Assembly (NCBI GenBank): GCA_028277485.1
Contig: JANQGE010000071.1
Coordinates: 1-29,578, forward strand
Origin: Chlorobium sp.
Lineage (GTDB): Bacteria; Bacteroidota; Chlorobiia; Chlorobiales; Chlorobiaceae
DNA length: 29,578 bases
Reading direction: 5' to 3'
Shown: positions 9,336 to 17,417 of the stretch, one piece after another
How positions within the stretch are numbered: the first letter of the stretch is position 1
Layout of the letters: the number at the start of each line of letters is the position of its first letter
Position numbers and translations under genes: made by a program
Notes under the pieces: model-generated
The model's database searches: none
What the model was told of the DNA's origin: nothing
The model's input: the letters and a program-made list of their open reading frames with translations, nothing else

Positions 9336-9536
9336 CTATTCTCCACGTCTGCTCGGCAGCGTTTTCACGCCCATCTCAGCAATCTCCTCGTTCGTCGGAT
9401 AAGAGCCCATCATGCCCGCCGGCATAATCGCTCTGCATCCCGCGTTCGCTGATCCAGTACGCGGCAACCTGACCGTCCACTCGACGCAATCGCCTGCGGT
9501 CAGCTTTGATGGTATGCGTGTCGGAAGTGCCGCCAT
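9336..9536 (-). pseudogene. Truncated or chimeric phage structural gene fragment
   Basis: A 66-residue frame starting MAALPTRIPSKLTAGDCVEW, which resembles the start of small structural proteins found in late operons of siphophages. The rest does not continue in that style and the frame ends early. It is the last phage frame before the lysS terminator, so I read it as what is left at a deletion endpoint. It might instead be an intact small gene. Confidence 0.35.
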
Positions 9537-9692
9537 TCTGAATTTTGCTTTTCAACAAAAGCAGAAACGGTTATCAGATGGCAATAAGAGGGAAGAATGT
9601 CGTTCAATATGGAACGAGAATCTTTCTACGCCTTTATTGGCGAGGCTTTACAGAGGGGCAAAAAACTTTTTCGTCACGCATAGCGCCGGTAT

Positions 9693-10346
9693 TCAACGGC
9701 TGATACCCTTGCTTTGCTGGTATTCACGGGCTTTCTGAAGCCTTCTCCTGAAATTCTTCGTGAAGTTCCTCTGGATGTATGCATAAGAAGACTCGTAAAA
9801 ATCCCAAGTCCCCTGCTTGTAGTCAGAACGATCTTCCCAACCAACCTCAAGCCTGATTTTGTGTCCGCCGGGTTTCTTTTTCGAAACGCCGAGCCTTTTA
9901 TAAACGCCAGGGCGACCTCCACCTTTGGGCGTACCGCTAAAATATCTCTTCTTATCCTTCAAACGATCGGCCCAATCTTTCCTCAGGCCACCGTGTCTTG
10001 CCGTCAAACCGCCTTTTTCCTGTGCGACCGGAATCGATTTTTTCCGTGGCCGCTGAACACCCCCTTTAATCGGCCATCGAAGATAAGTAGCCTGAACCCT
10101 GCGCAACTTGATAACGCCCGTCAAAGCGGCCCGCGCGCTCGCCTTCTGAATCTCCCATGCACCCGGCTTTGTAGTAAAAGAAACCGGCTCATCAAACACA
10201 CTCCGCATTTCCTCTGGTAACTTTTTGCGAAGATCAAACAAAGTATCGTTGATGGCCTGAGAAATCGCATAAGGAATAGATTTCTGACGGATGTCCTGAA
10301 AGTCTTTGAGCGTTCGTTTTGTGTCCGAACGGATAGATATCTGCAT
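9693..10346 (-). CDS. Minor tail protein Z-like phage protein
   Basis: Basic protein of 217 residues from the ATG at 10346 (GAGG 8 nt upstream). The N-terminal half has the style of the prophage minor tail protein Z family: AISQAINDTLFDLRKKLPEEM, a Phe-Asp-x-Pro (VFDEP), a following FTTKPGAW, and an Ala-rich ASARAALTGVIKL. In lambda Z takes part in tail completion, and its gene lies well downstream of terminase. Here it follows the TPR gene directly, with a 7-bp hairpin CCGGTTG-AGA-CAACCGG (10386-10402) between them. The frame is open upstream to 10406, but that segment lacks homology. Assignment is by motif impression only. Confidence 0.55.
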   Translation of the reverse strand: MQISIRSDTKRTLKDFQDIRQKSIPYAISQAINDTLFDLRKKLPEEMRSVFDEPVSFTTKPGAWEIQKASARAALTGVIKLRRVQATYLRWPIKGGVQRPRKKSIPVAQEKGGLTARHGGLRKDWADRLKDKKRYFSGTPKGGGRPGVYKRLGVSKKKPGGHKIRLEVGWEDRSDYKQGTWDFYESSYAYIQRNFTKNFRRRLQKAREYQQSKGISR

Positions 10347-10385
10347 TACTTGCGCCTCATCGTTGTTATCGTTTATCGGGACAAC

Positions 10386-10402
10386 CCGGTTGAGACAACC
10401 GG
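10386..10402. repeat. Hairpin between TPR gene and tail-like gene
   Basis: Perfect 7-bp inverted repeat with a 3-nt loop lying 4 bp downstream of the TPR stop codon. There is no U-tract on the minus strand, so it is not a classical terminator. It may mark the end of an inserted segment or protect an mRNA end. Confidence 0.4.
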
Positions 10403-10406
10403 ACAA

Positions 10407-12236
10407 TCACTTGTTCTGCATCTCCTCCTGTAAACGTGTGAGATTGTCCCTTAGAGTGATCGTGTTGGGATGTGTTGTCCCTAAAGCCATTTCCATGATC
10501 TCCAGCGCGCGCTGAAAGAGCGGCTCCGCTTCGCCATACTTGCCTTGGTCTTTAAGCAATGAAGCCAGATTGTTGAGGCTCAAAGCGACATCGGGATGCT
10601 CTGGGCTCAACTGCTTTTCCCAAATATCCAGCGTGCGCCGGTACAACGGCTCGGATTCCGAATACTTGCCCTGGGCTCTGAATAATCCAGCCAGATTGTT
10701 CAGGCTTTGTGCGACATCGGGATGATCAGGGCCCAGCTGTTTTTCACGGATATCCAGCGCGCGACGGTACAACGGCTCGGATTCCGAATACTTGCCCTGG
10801 TTGTGAAGCAAGAGAGCCAGATTGTTGAGGCTCAAAGCGACATCGGGATGATCAGGGCCCAACTGCTTTTCCCAAATATCCAGCGCGCGACGGTACAACG
10901 GCTCGGCTTCCGAATACTTGCCCTGGTCGTGAAGCAAGCTAGCCAGATTGTTCAGGCTCAAAGCGACAGAGGGATGGTCGGGGCCTAACTGCTTTTCACG
11001 GATCTTCAGCGCACGCCGGTACAGCGGCTCGGATTCCGAATACTTACCCTGCTCTTTAAGCAAGAGAGCCAGATTGTTGAGGCTGGTTGCGACCAAGGGA
11101 TGCTCTGAGCCCAACTGTTTTTCACTGATCTCCAGCGCGCGACGGTACAGCGGCTCGGATTCCGAATACTTGCCCTGCACTCTGAGTAATGCAGCCAGAT
11201 TGTTCAGGCTGGTTGCGACATCGAGATGCTCTGAGCCCAACTGTTTTTCACGGATATCCAGCGCGCGACGCAACAGCGGCTCGGATTCCGAATACTTGCC
11301 CTGGTCATGAAGCAAGCTAGCCAGATTGTTCAGGCTCAAAGCGACAGAGGGATGCTCTGGGCTTAACTGTTTTTCACAAATCTCCAGCGCGCGACGGTAC
11401 AGCGGCTCGGATTCCGAATACTTGCCCTGCTCTTGAAGCAAGAGAGCCAGATTATTCAGGCTCTGTGCGACATCGGGATGCTCTGGGCTCAACTGTTTTG
11501 CACGGATCTGCAGCGCGCGACGCAACAGCGGCCCAGCTTCGGCGTACTTGCCTAATTCCCGGAGTATTCCAGCATAATCGTTCAGATACACAGGGTTCTG
11601 GTCTTCCAGCTCTACAGCCTTACGGTAATATATTTCTGCGTCATGATACCTGATTTGCAGCTCGAGGTTTTGGGCTCGCAAGTAAAACACCTTTGCCAGA
11701 TCATTGGTTAAATCAACATGCTTCCCCTCAAATCCTTGCAGAAGCCGGTCAACTTTTTCATAATCGAACGAACCTTTTGCCTGATCTATTTTGGAGAACA
11801 AGCTCTTGAGTTCATCTCCCAAAGGTTGTTGTTTGATTTCAGCATATTTCTTGTCCGCCTTTTTTTCCTCATCAAGATACTTCTGCATATCCTGCCAGAA
11901 TGTCGCTCGCTCAGCAACATCGAGCTCTTCGATATTCTTGTGAAGCCTTGATCTCACAAACCGCCTGAATGCGGGATTTTTCTTCGCTTCGCTCCAATTT
12001 TGTTCTTCAATGATTTTTGCAGCGACATCGAGCTCTTTGTGAACAACCATCGTCTGACTGATCTTCACATCCCCTCCTGCTTGAATATCCCCGGTAGTGA
12101 TAGTTTGCTCATTCTTCCCGTTTCCCGGTTTCGGGTCACCTCCTCCGGACGAAAACCAGCCGGGGCCAAACTGGATGACGGCAACAACAATCGCTACAAT
12201 GCCCGTGATGATCGCGAGTGTAACCTTGATATTCAT
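10407..12236 (-). CDS. Membrane-anchored kinesin-light-chain-type TPR protein
   Basis: About 609 residues from the ATG at 12236. Residues 2-24 form one hydrophobic segment (IKVTLAIITGIVAIVVAVIQF), then comes a Gly/Pro-rich linker and a GDIQAGGDVKISQ stretch. A helical region of about 150 residues follows, then nine tandem 42-residue TPRs of the TPR_12 type (consensus SLNNLALLLxxQGKYSESEP then LYRRALxIxEKQLGPEHPDV), and a short helical tail. TPR arrays bind partner proteins; no enzymatic domain is seen. The N-terminal segment predicts inner-membrane anchoring with the repeats most likely cytoplasmic. It sits between terminase large subunit and a tail-like gene, where portal and capsid genes are expected, so it looks like an insertion or replacement. 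The frame is open upstream to a GTG at 12311, but the hydrophobic start at 12236 is the better N-terminus even though its binding site is weak. Confidence 0.8.
   Translation of the reverse strand: MNIKVTLAIITGIVAIVVAVIQFGPGWFSSGGGDPKPGNGKNEQTITTGDIQAGGDVKISQTMVVHKELDVAAKIIEEQNWSEAKKNPAFRRFVRSRLHKNIEELDVAERATFWQDMQKYLDEEKKADKKYAEIKQQPLGDELKSLFSKIDQAKGSFDYEKVDRLLQGFEGKHVDLTNDLAKVFYLRAQNLELQIRYHDAEIYYRKAVELEDQNPVYLNDYAGILRELGKYAEAGPLLRRALQIRAKQLSPEHPDVAQSLNNLALLLQEQGKYSESEPLYRRALEICEKQLSPEHPSVALSLNNLASLLHDQGKYSESEPLLRRALDIREKQLGSEHLDVATSLNNLAALLRVQGKYSESEPLYRRALEISEKQLGSEHPLVATSLNNLALLLKEQGKYSESEPLYRRALKIREKQLGPDHPSVALSLNNLASLLHDQGKYSEAEPLYRRALDIWEKQLGPDHPDVALSLNNLALLLHNQGKYSESEPLYRRALDIREKQLGPDHPDVAQSLNNLAGLFRAQGKYSESEPLYRRTLDIWEKQLSPEHPDVALSLNNLASLLKDQGKYGEAEPLFQRALEIMEMALGTTHPNTITLRDNLTRLQEEMQNK
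10455..11588 (-). repeat. Nine 126-bp tandem repeats encoding the TPR array
   Basis: The 126-bp period is exact: the string ccagatt(g/a)tt recurs at 10565, 10691, 10817, 10943, 11069, 11195, 11321 and 11447. The eight units nearest the C-terminus are very similar in DNA, while the first (N-terminal) unit is diverged. Such similarity implies recent unit duplication or gene conversion, and copy number may vary between strains. Confidence 0.9.
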
Positions 12237-12321
12237 AGACCAAATAGAATGGTTGAGGAGAAACTGGTTAGAAACAAAATAACGTAAATATTCTGTACTG
12301 TCTGCCAGCACGTGATGTCAA

Positions 12322-14247
12322 TTACTGTTTATTCAGCCTATACAACGATCGTTTCTTGACCCTGAGCCGCCGCTTTCTCTCTCTGCCCTCTCCCTCTTCT
12401 CCTGCTTCCTCCGGTACTTCCCGCTCGACCTGCCGGCGCTTGATGTAGCCCCACTTCGGCTTCAAGATCAGCGTGCAGGCATAAGCATATTGCCGGGTAT
12501 CGACCGCCTCGTTTCGCTCTTTGATCTTTGTCCAGACACGGCGGCCTGCCTTGAGTTTTTTCTCTTCCGCCGTCAGCATCATGAAATAATGCTTTTCGTA
12601 GTGCAGCGGAAAGTGGCAGCTTCCCGGATTGCCCGGCTTGATCACCAGGCGTTTCAAGATCACGTCCTTCACCTGTTCGCCGTCGACAAGCCACAGTTTC
12701 AACCGCCGCTTCCCGGCGCGCGTCCATTTGACGACCCCCTCGACGCGCGTAGAGCTGCCCTTGACGGGAAACACCCTGTGCAGCTTCGAGGTAGACTCGA
12801 CCCAATCGTAAATCACGTTCGAATCGACGTTCTCCGTGTTGCCCTTCTCCGAAGGGTTGTAACCCACATCGATGCCGAGCGCGTCGACGCTGAGAAGCGC
12901 GCCGTCCTGCCGCTCCCATTCCAGCTCCCAGACATACTCCAGCTGTTCGTAGGTGTCGAGCAACTGGGTATTGCCCCACAAGACCCGGTAATCGAGGCTC
13001 CAGTTCTCACCGTCTGCGGCCCAGCCGATGATCTCGCATTCAAGCCGGTCGCCCTGGACATCCACTCCGACCGTCACCACTTCGATTTTCTCCGGAAGCT
13101 TGCTCGGGTAGTGTTCCCGCCGTTCCATGAGCGGCGCGTCTTCCAACCGCTGGCCTTTCTCCTCGAACAGTTCACCGAGAACCGTATTCGTAAATACACG
13201 CATCCGGTCCGGGTAGCCGGTGGCGTAGAGAAACTCGGCCGCCGTCTCCGCCCAGGTGACGAAAGGACTGTAGGCCTGCCAGATATGAAAACCCTGCCGT
13301 TTGACGATCTTCGGAAACTTCGCCCGCCACTCCCCCGACTGCACCATATCATACTTGTCCTCATGCTCGATCACCGCACCGCAATGCTCGCAGACGAACC
13401 AGGCGTGGATGTGCTCCGCGATCGCTTTCCGCTTCCAGTCGAACTCCTCTGTCTCGTCGGCTCCCTCTGTCAGTCCCTTGATCGCCTCTTGATCGTACTC
13501 GAACATCAGGTTCATGAACTTGAGCGTCTGAAAACCGCCGCAATGCGGACACGGCACATAGAACTGCTGCTGGTTGGTTTCCTTGTATGCAGGCTCGATC
13601 CTTGACTCCCCTTTCTCGGTCGGCGTGCTGACAAGAAAAATCTTTTTGTTGCTGGCATATTTCGTGGTGCGCTTGCGGGCGAGCATCAGGATATCCCCCT
13701 CGCTCCTAATCAATTTCCCCCACCGGTCGATCTCGTCGCCGAGCAGTATCCGTATCGGGAAGGACGACAAAGAAACCGGGCTGTTCGCCCCGGCCATGAT
13801 CAGTTCCCCGCCGGGAAACTTCTTGAAGTCGAGGCTGTTTTTTCCGTCCCTCTTGCGTTTGTCGGCAAGAATGCCCCGCAATGCCGGCGTCACCTCGAAC
13901 ATCGGTTCGAGCCTCGACTTCGTCACCTGCTTGGCCATCGTCAGCGACGGCAACAGCCACATGATCGAACACGGCTCGCGATGAGCATAACGCCCGATCA
14001 TATTCAGAATGATCTCGGTCTTGCCGATCTGGGCCGAGGTCATCATGATGACCTCTTCAACCATCGGATCGCTCAATGCGTCCATCGGGCCCCGCTGATA
14101 GGCGGCCGTATCGACGTAATACTTGCCGTCATTGGTATAACGGTGCTTGTCGGTCCACTCCGAGATGGTTTCCCGCGGAGGCGGAGCGAGCAGCTTATAG
14201 AGCGTCTTCGCCTTCTTCCTGACCTTCCCGGCCGTTAAGGTGTCCAT
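12322..14247 (-). CDS. Phage terminase large subunit, GpA family
   Basis: ATPase/nuclease that packages phage DNA, 641 residues, full length for the lambda gpA-like family. The ATPase domain has a Walker A-like TSAQIGKTE near residue 70 and Walker B ILLGDEIDR. Two zinc-type pairs, CPHCGG and CEHCGA, lie in the middle. The C-terminal nuclease domain shows the acidic VGVDVQGDRLE and SVDALGIDVGY. The C-terminus is strongly basic (RKRRLRVKKRSLYRL). It overlaps the small subunit by 53 nt. No frameshift is seen, so packaging function may be kept although the capsid genes are missing. Confidence 0.93.
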   Translation of the reverse strand: MDTLTAGKVRKKAKTLYKLLAPPPRETISEWTDKHRYTNDGKYYVDTAAYQRGPMDALSDPMVEEVIMMTSAQIGKTEIILNMIGRYAHREPCSIMWLLPSLTMAKQVTKSRLEPMFEVTPALRGILADKRKRDGKNSLDFKKFPGGELIMAGANSPVSLSSFPIRILLGDEIDRWGKLIRSEGDILMLARKRTTKYASNKKIFLVSTPTEKGESRIEPAYKETNQQQFYVPCPHCGGFQTLKFMNLMFEYDQEAIKGLTEGADETEEFDWKRKAIAEHIHAWFVCEHCGAVIEHEDKYDMVQSGEWRAKFPKIVKRQGFHIWQAYSPFVTWAETAAEFLYATGYPDRMRVFTNTVLGELFEEKGQRLEDAPLMERREHYPSKLPEKIEVVTVGVDVQGDRLECEIIGWAADGENWSLDYRVLWGNTQLLDTYEQLEYVWELEWERQDGALLSVDALGIDVGYNPSEKGNTENVDSNVIYDWVESTSKLHRVFPVKGSSTRVEGVVKWTRAGKRRLKLWLVDGEQVKDVILKRLVIKPGNPGSCHFPLHYEKHYFMMLTAEEKKLKAGRRVWTKIKERNEAVDTRQYAYACTLILKPKWGYIKRRQVEREVPEEAGEEGEGRERKRRLRVKKRSLYRLNKQ

Positions 14248-14752
14248 TGTCCGATATTTCCTGTAACGCTTTTTCTATCTCGCCGCTGAACATCGCCTCT
14301 TTTTCCCGCGGCGACGACGGCATTTTCATGGTCGCCAGGCGCCAGGGAAGCATGAGAATCTGTGTTCTGACGTTCAGCATGATCTCCTTGTATACGGAAT
14401 GCACGAGACCGATTTTCACCAGTTTGCCCTGGTCCTCCTTCAGCCGCAACTCCTCCCTTTCAACTTTGACCCTCATAAGCTTGTCCTTAACATTCTCCTT
14501 TTCGCCTGGCTGCTCCTGTTTCGCGCCCTGTAACCGGTACTCGATGTAGGCCTGAATCGCTGTGGCGCAGATCCACATCCCTCTGCCGATATTTGCTTCC
14601 CGGAAAGCCGGCAACTCGTTCTCGAGCTGCTGTATCCTTCGGGGCGTGATGCCCATCAAGGCTGAGAGTTCCTCGGTCGAAACCCTTTTTATCGAAAAAT
14701 CATCCTTGAAGGGGAACAGCTTTTGAGTTGCAACATCATTCATTTCAATCAT
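14195..14752 (-). CDS. Terminase small subunit, Nu1-like
   Basis: DNA-recognition subunit of the packaging enzyme, 185 residues. The N-terminal winged-helix motif STEELSALMGITPRRIQQLE followed by GRGMWICATAIQAYIEYR is the Nu1 pattern. The middle is a charged coiled coil (KDKLMRVKVEREELRLKE) and the C-terminus should contact the large subunit. Two in-frame ATGs (14752 and 14743) are possible starts and neither has a strong binding site. The 53-nt overlap with terL is typical of paired terminase genes. Confidence 0.8.
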   Translation of the reverse strand: MIEMNDVATQKLFPFKDDFSIKRVSTEELSALMGITPRRIQQLENELPAFREANIGRGMWICATAIQAYIEYRLQGAKQEQPGEKENVKDKLMRVKVEREELRLKEDQGKLVKIGLVHSVYKEIMLNVRTQILMLPWRLATMKMPSSPREKEAMFSGEIEKALQEISDNGHLNGREGQEEGEDAL

Positions 14753-14882
14753 TTACATAAATTACATGCGAAAGCGAAGCGCATATTTTTTTCATCTCAG
14801 GCTAAAAAAATCCCGCCGCGCGAAACCAATCACAGTTCGGGGCTCCAGGAAGGACCCGCGATCCTTTTTGTTGAGAGCGATT
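14753..14882. other. Gap upstream of terminase, candidate cos region
   Basis: 130 bp without an ORF in an otherwise tightly packed operon, directly upstream of the Nu1-like gene, where lambda-type cos sites lie. On the minus strand it contains GATCGCGGGTCCTT (14849-14862) and the GC-rich GCGCGGCGGG, followed by an A/T-rich run. The resemblance to lambda cos is only qualitative. Confidence 0.3.
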
Positions 14883-15101
14883 TCAATACCCGCTCTGCTT
14901 GAGCGGCACAATTTGCTTTACCGCTTCGACAATATGGCGCGCGTTGTTGCTCTGCAAGTGCTCGATCACCGCCTGCTTGGCCTCTATATTGCGCTTGAAC
15001 TTCACCTGGGCCTTGTAGAGCCGTTCGATCTTGCGCTGCTGCTCTATCACAAGCGTCCTCAGCTCTTCGTCGCTCATTGCCATGATATCGTCTTTCTTCA
15101 T
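14883..15101 (-). CDS. Small helical phage protein, unknown
   Basis: 72 residues, highly charged and predicted all-helical (SDEELRTLVIEQQRKIERLY). Its ATG overlaps the stop of the preceding gene as ATGA, so it is translationally coupled and probably real. It lies just upstream of the terminase genes. No family recognised. Confidence 0.6.
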   Translation of the reverse strand: MKKDDIMAMSDEELRTLVIEQQRKIERLYKAQVKFKRNIEAKQAVIEHLQSNNARHIVEAVKQIVPLKQSGY

Positions 15102-15607
15102 TCGAACTTCTTTTTGAGTTCGGCGAACAGTTCCGGCAACGTCTTCACGGTTGTGAGCGAGGCGAGTTGCCTGATCTCGCGAGGCAGAATCGCAGGGTGA
15201 ACGATCTCCTCGGCAGCTTCCCTCAACCGTCTTACCGATCCCTGAGCACGCTCGGCCAACTTCACGCTGTCCGTGTAGTCCGGCAGCGGCGTGAACCGGT
15301 CTCCTTCAAAGAGCGTCTCGATCGCGAGCCGGTACCACTCCGCGAGTTCGGCAACGGTGATCCTTTTGCGGTGCAGCATCTCGCAGATCGACTGCTCGAC
15401 GTGCGCCAGCTGGCCGAGGGCGCATTCCTGCCCGTACATCCGCTCGGCCACCTCCGAGTAAAACCGGCCCTTGAGCCCCTGCATCTTCTTGACCATCTCG
15501 ACGATCAGTTCGGGGCTCGCACGCTGCAGAGCCCATTCGGCCGCCTTGCGCTGTTGATCGACGCTTTCAGCCTGACCGGTTACCAACACCCGCCATGCTT
15601 TCTGCAA
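15098..15607 (-). CDS. Helical phage protein of unknown function
   Basis: Follows the replication gene and is coupled (ATGA) to the 72-residue gene. The frame is open from 15688, but that start would overlap the replication gene by 122 nt. TTG at 15607 with GAGG 5 nt upstream, or GTG at 15589, are more likely. The body is helical, with segments AEWALQRASPELIVEMVKKM and VAELAEWYRLAIETLFEG, and no Cys/His cluster or catalytic motif. The function is unknown; the position suggests a replication or packaging accessory role. Confidence 0.6.
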   Translation of the reverse strand: MQKAWRVLVTGQAESVDQQRKAAEWALQRASPELIVEMVKKMQGLKGRFYSEVAERMYGQECALGQLAHVEQSICEMLHRKRITVAELAEWYRLAIETLFEGDRFTPLPDYTDSVKLAERAQGSVRRLREAAEEIVHPAILPREIRQLASLTTVKTLPELFAELKKKFE

Positions 15608-16505
15608 AATCGCCTCGCTGCAACGCCTCGATTGCTGCTGCGTTTGCCTTTGCATGTGGGTTGCCGTCTTCTGTACTGTCTGCCGCATTGTTCCGCCGTT
15701 TAGGTTGCTTCATTTTCTCGATGAACACATCGATGTACATCACCCCGTCGTCGTTGCGTTTGCGCAGCTTCAACGGGCTGTGAAAGTTGGTACTCCAGAA
15801 AGGATCGCCCCTGGCCCACTCTATGGCCTGGCAGATATCCTTCTTGTCCTTCCTGCCGTCGATCCGGCGCAACTTGTCCCACTCCCGAGCCCATGCGTCA
15901 CGGTCGAACTTCACACTCCCGGATGTGATGGTTCGGAACCAGTCGGCAAACTCGTAAGCCTCCTCCCTGAATTCCGACTCCAGGAAGGCTTTCGGCAGCG
16001 ATTCCTTGCTTTCCGGCTCCGGCGGCGGCGTTTCGGAGGGAGAAGAGTCTTCCTCTTCCCCTTCCAATTCCCTTTCCCTTTCCAATTCCCTTTCAGCGTA
16101 GGGTATGCATAGGGTATCGATAGGGTATGCATAGGGTATCTGTAACGCCTTGTAGTGCTTCAATACCCTATCGACCAGTGAAACGGGCGCGGCATGAAGC
16201 GCCTTGCCGATGCTCTGAATGATCTTCGGAGACGTCGAAGATTGGTGTTTGATGAAGTTCACCACCCAGAAATACCCCTCGCACTCAACCAGCTTGTCGT
16301 CGTCGGAAAACTTCTTGATCAGCGTTGCCACATCCTTAATCCCGGTCTCGAATGCCATCTTCCGGGGAGAAATATGCAGGATGCCCGCATTGTTGATATG
16401 AGGGCAGGTAAAGAGGTAGATGTAGAGAAGCTTCTCCTGCGGCTCCAGCTCTTCGATGTACGGGTCGTTCCAGAAACCGGAACTTATGGTTCGATAGTCA
16501 GCCAT
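15567..16505 (-). CDS. Phage replication protein (helix-turn-helix initiator-like)
   Basis: 312 residues from the ATG at 16505; the open frame extends further but would run into the methyltransferase gene. The N-terminal part (WNDPYIEELEPQEKLLYIYL, HISPRKMAFETGI) resembles the winged-helix domain of phage replisome organiser/DnaD-like proteins. A low-complexity acidic linker (about 130-165) separates it from a C-terminal domain (FDRDAWAREWDKLRRIDG, QAIEWARGDPFW) of the type found in loader-interacting proteins. Iterons lie inside the gene at the linker, as in lambda O, which supports an initiator role. It sits between the methyltransferase and the terminase genes. Confidence 0.65.
   Translation of the reverse strand: MADYRTISSGFWNDPYIEELEPQEKLLYIYLFTCPHINNAGILHISPRKMAFETGIKDVATLIKKFSDDDKLVECEGYFWVVNFIKHQSSTSPKIIQSIGKALHAAPVSLVDRVLKHYKALQIPYAYPIDTLCIPYAERELERERELEGEEEDSSPSETPPPEPESKESLPKAFLESEFREEAYEFADWFRTITSGSVKFDRDAWAREWDKLRRIDGRKDKKDICQAIEWARGDPFWSTNFHSPLKLRKRNDDGVMYIDVFIEKMKQPKRRNNAADSTEDGNPHAKANAAAIEALQRGDFAESMAGVGNRSG
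16061..16171. repeat. Iterons and purine-rich repeats: candidate phage replication origin
   Basis: Four perfectly phased 11-bp direct repeats, TAGGGTAT(G/C)(C/G)A and one variant, occupy 16099-16142. An inverted copy, AATACCCTA, lies at 16162-16170. Next to them two 18-bp pyrimidine/purine repeats with core TTCCAATTCCCTTTC lie at 16061-16078 and 16079-16096. Because 11 is not a multiple of 3, the repeats are read in all three phases by the gene, so selection is on the DNA and not the peptide. Position within an initiator-like gene matches lambda ori in O. Confidence 0.65.
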
Positions 16506-16542
16506 GAAGGGCGCGATTGTGCTTTGTCGATTGATAAGTGCC

Positions 16543-17202
16543 TCATGTCGTTGCTTTTGGTTCAAAAAGCCTTGTTTGAGCCATGTGCCGTTCGAATCTT
16601 GCCTTGGCATCCGCAAAATATTTCTCATCGATCTCACAAAGATCGAGGTCAAACCCCATGTCATAACAGGCAATGGCAATACTCATGCTCCCGCCGTGCG
16701 TGTCGAGGATTTTGTCCCCTGGCTTGGCGTAGTTCTTCAAAAGCCATTTGTAAAGCGCGACGGGTTTTTGATGGGGGTGGTATTTATCCACATTCTCGCA
16801 CTTCTTTCCTCCGTCCCATAAGAAATGAGCTATGCGTAAAACCTTTTTAAATGAAGTCCATGCAAGCTCCGCCTCACTCATAAATGTTTTCTCAGCATCG
16901 CGCCCTTTATTCCACACTATCCATGCATTTGTCGGCAACAAATGATCCGTGTAATAATTACCACCCCAAATAATCTGGTTCTCACTCACCCTTTGTAGTT
17001 CTGCGAAATAATCTGAATCTGGTGCTGACCTGTTTTGATACGAGTGCATTTTACCTTTGTGGTAAAAGCGATCTCTTCTACTCTTGCTCCATGTATCACC
17101 TATCCCATACGGCGGATCAACAATGGCCAGATCGTAGGTTTTATCCGGCACGTCACGCATAAAATCCATGCAGTCCATGTTATGCAAGTTGATCGTGCTC
17201 AT
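16543..17202 (-). CDS. DNA adenine/cytosine-N4 methyltransferase (DPPY type)
   Basis: Phage-type solitary DNA methyltransferase of about 219 residues. The catalytic motif IV VDPPYGIG is near the N-terminus (residues 29-33) and the SAM-binding motif (KILDTHGGSMSIAIA) near the C-terminus, which is the beta-class order; the usual DPFxGSG is THGGS here, as in related phage enzymes. The ATG at 17202 was chosen because NLHNMDCMDFM is the family start. No restriction gene adjoins it, so it may protect phage DNA from host restriction or act in regulation. It overlaps the 77-residue gene upstream by 23 nt. Confidence 0.85.
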   Translation of the reverse strand: MSTINLHNMDCMDFMRDVPDKTYDLAIVDPPYGIGDTWSKSRRDRFYHKGKMHSYQNRSAPDSDYFAELQRVSENQIIWGGNYYTDHLLPTNAWIVWNKGRDAEKTFMSEAELAWTSFKKVLRIAHFLWDGGKKCENVDKYHPHQKPVALYKWLLKNYAKPGDKILDTHGGSMSIAIACYDMGFDLDLCEIDEKYFADAKARFERHMAQTRLFEPKATT

Positions 17203-17413
17203 CGCCACTATAATCTTCCAAGTATCTATCAAAACCATCGTGATCGACAAGGCGACTGCCCGTAAATGCATCCGGGTTTTCTTGCCTATACTCGACGACT
17301 CCATTTCCCAGCCACAACATATAATTCACCATATGGTGATTATCGTGATCAAGCATTTCGTCCGGCGTTTTACCATGCGCTTTGGCATATGCGATGTATC
17401 TTTTCTGATACAT
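17180..17413 (-). CDS. Small phage protein, unknown
   Basis: 77 residues beginning MYQKRYIAYAKAHGKTPDEM, acidic and His-rich (MLDHDNHH) with a C-terminal DDYSGDEHD-like tail. The start may be GTG at 17416 or ATG at 17413. Composition and the overlap with the methyltransferase start support a real gene. I know short proteins of this style in siphophage early operons but no function. Confidence 0.6.
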   Translation of the reverse strand: MYQKRYIAYAKAHGKTPDEMLDHDNHHMVNYMLWLGNGVVEYRQENPDAFTGSRLVDHDGFDRYLEDYSGDEHDQLA

Positions 17414-17417
17414 CACG

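Noticed and set aside
10455..11588. Regular repeats that might be a CRISPR array
   Set aside because: The 126-bp period is continuous coding sequence for TPRs with no distinct spacers.
12237..12311. Longer N-terminus of the TPR protein from a GTG at 12311
   Set aside because: The extra 25 residues have no protein-like pattern, and the ATG at 12236 gives a clean membrane anchor at the N-terminus.
12490..13605. 371-residue open frame antisense to terminase large subunit
   Set aside because: A GC-rich shadow frame; the terminase on the other strand has all its motifs.
16506..16679. N-terminal extension of the replication protein
   Set aside because: It would overlap the methyltransferase C-terminus by well over 100 nt; the family-like start is MADYRT at 16505.
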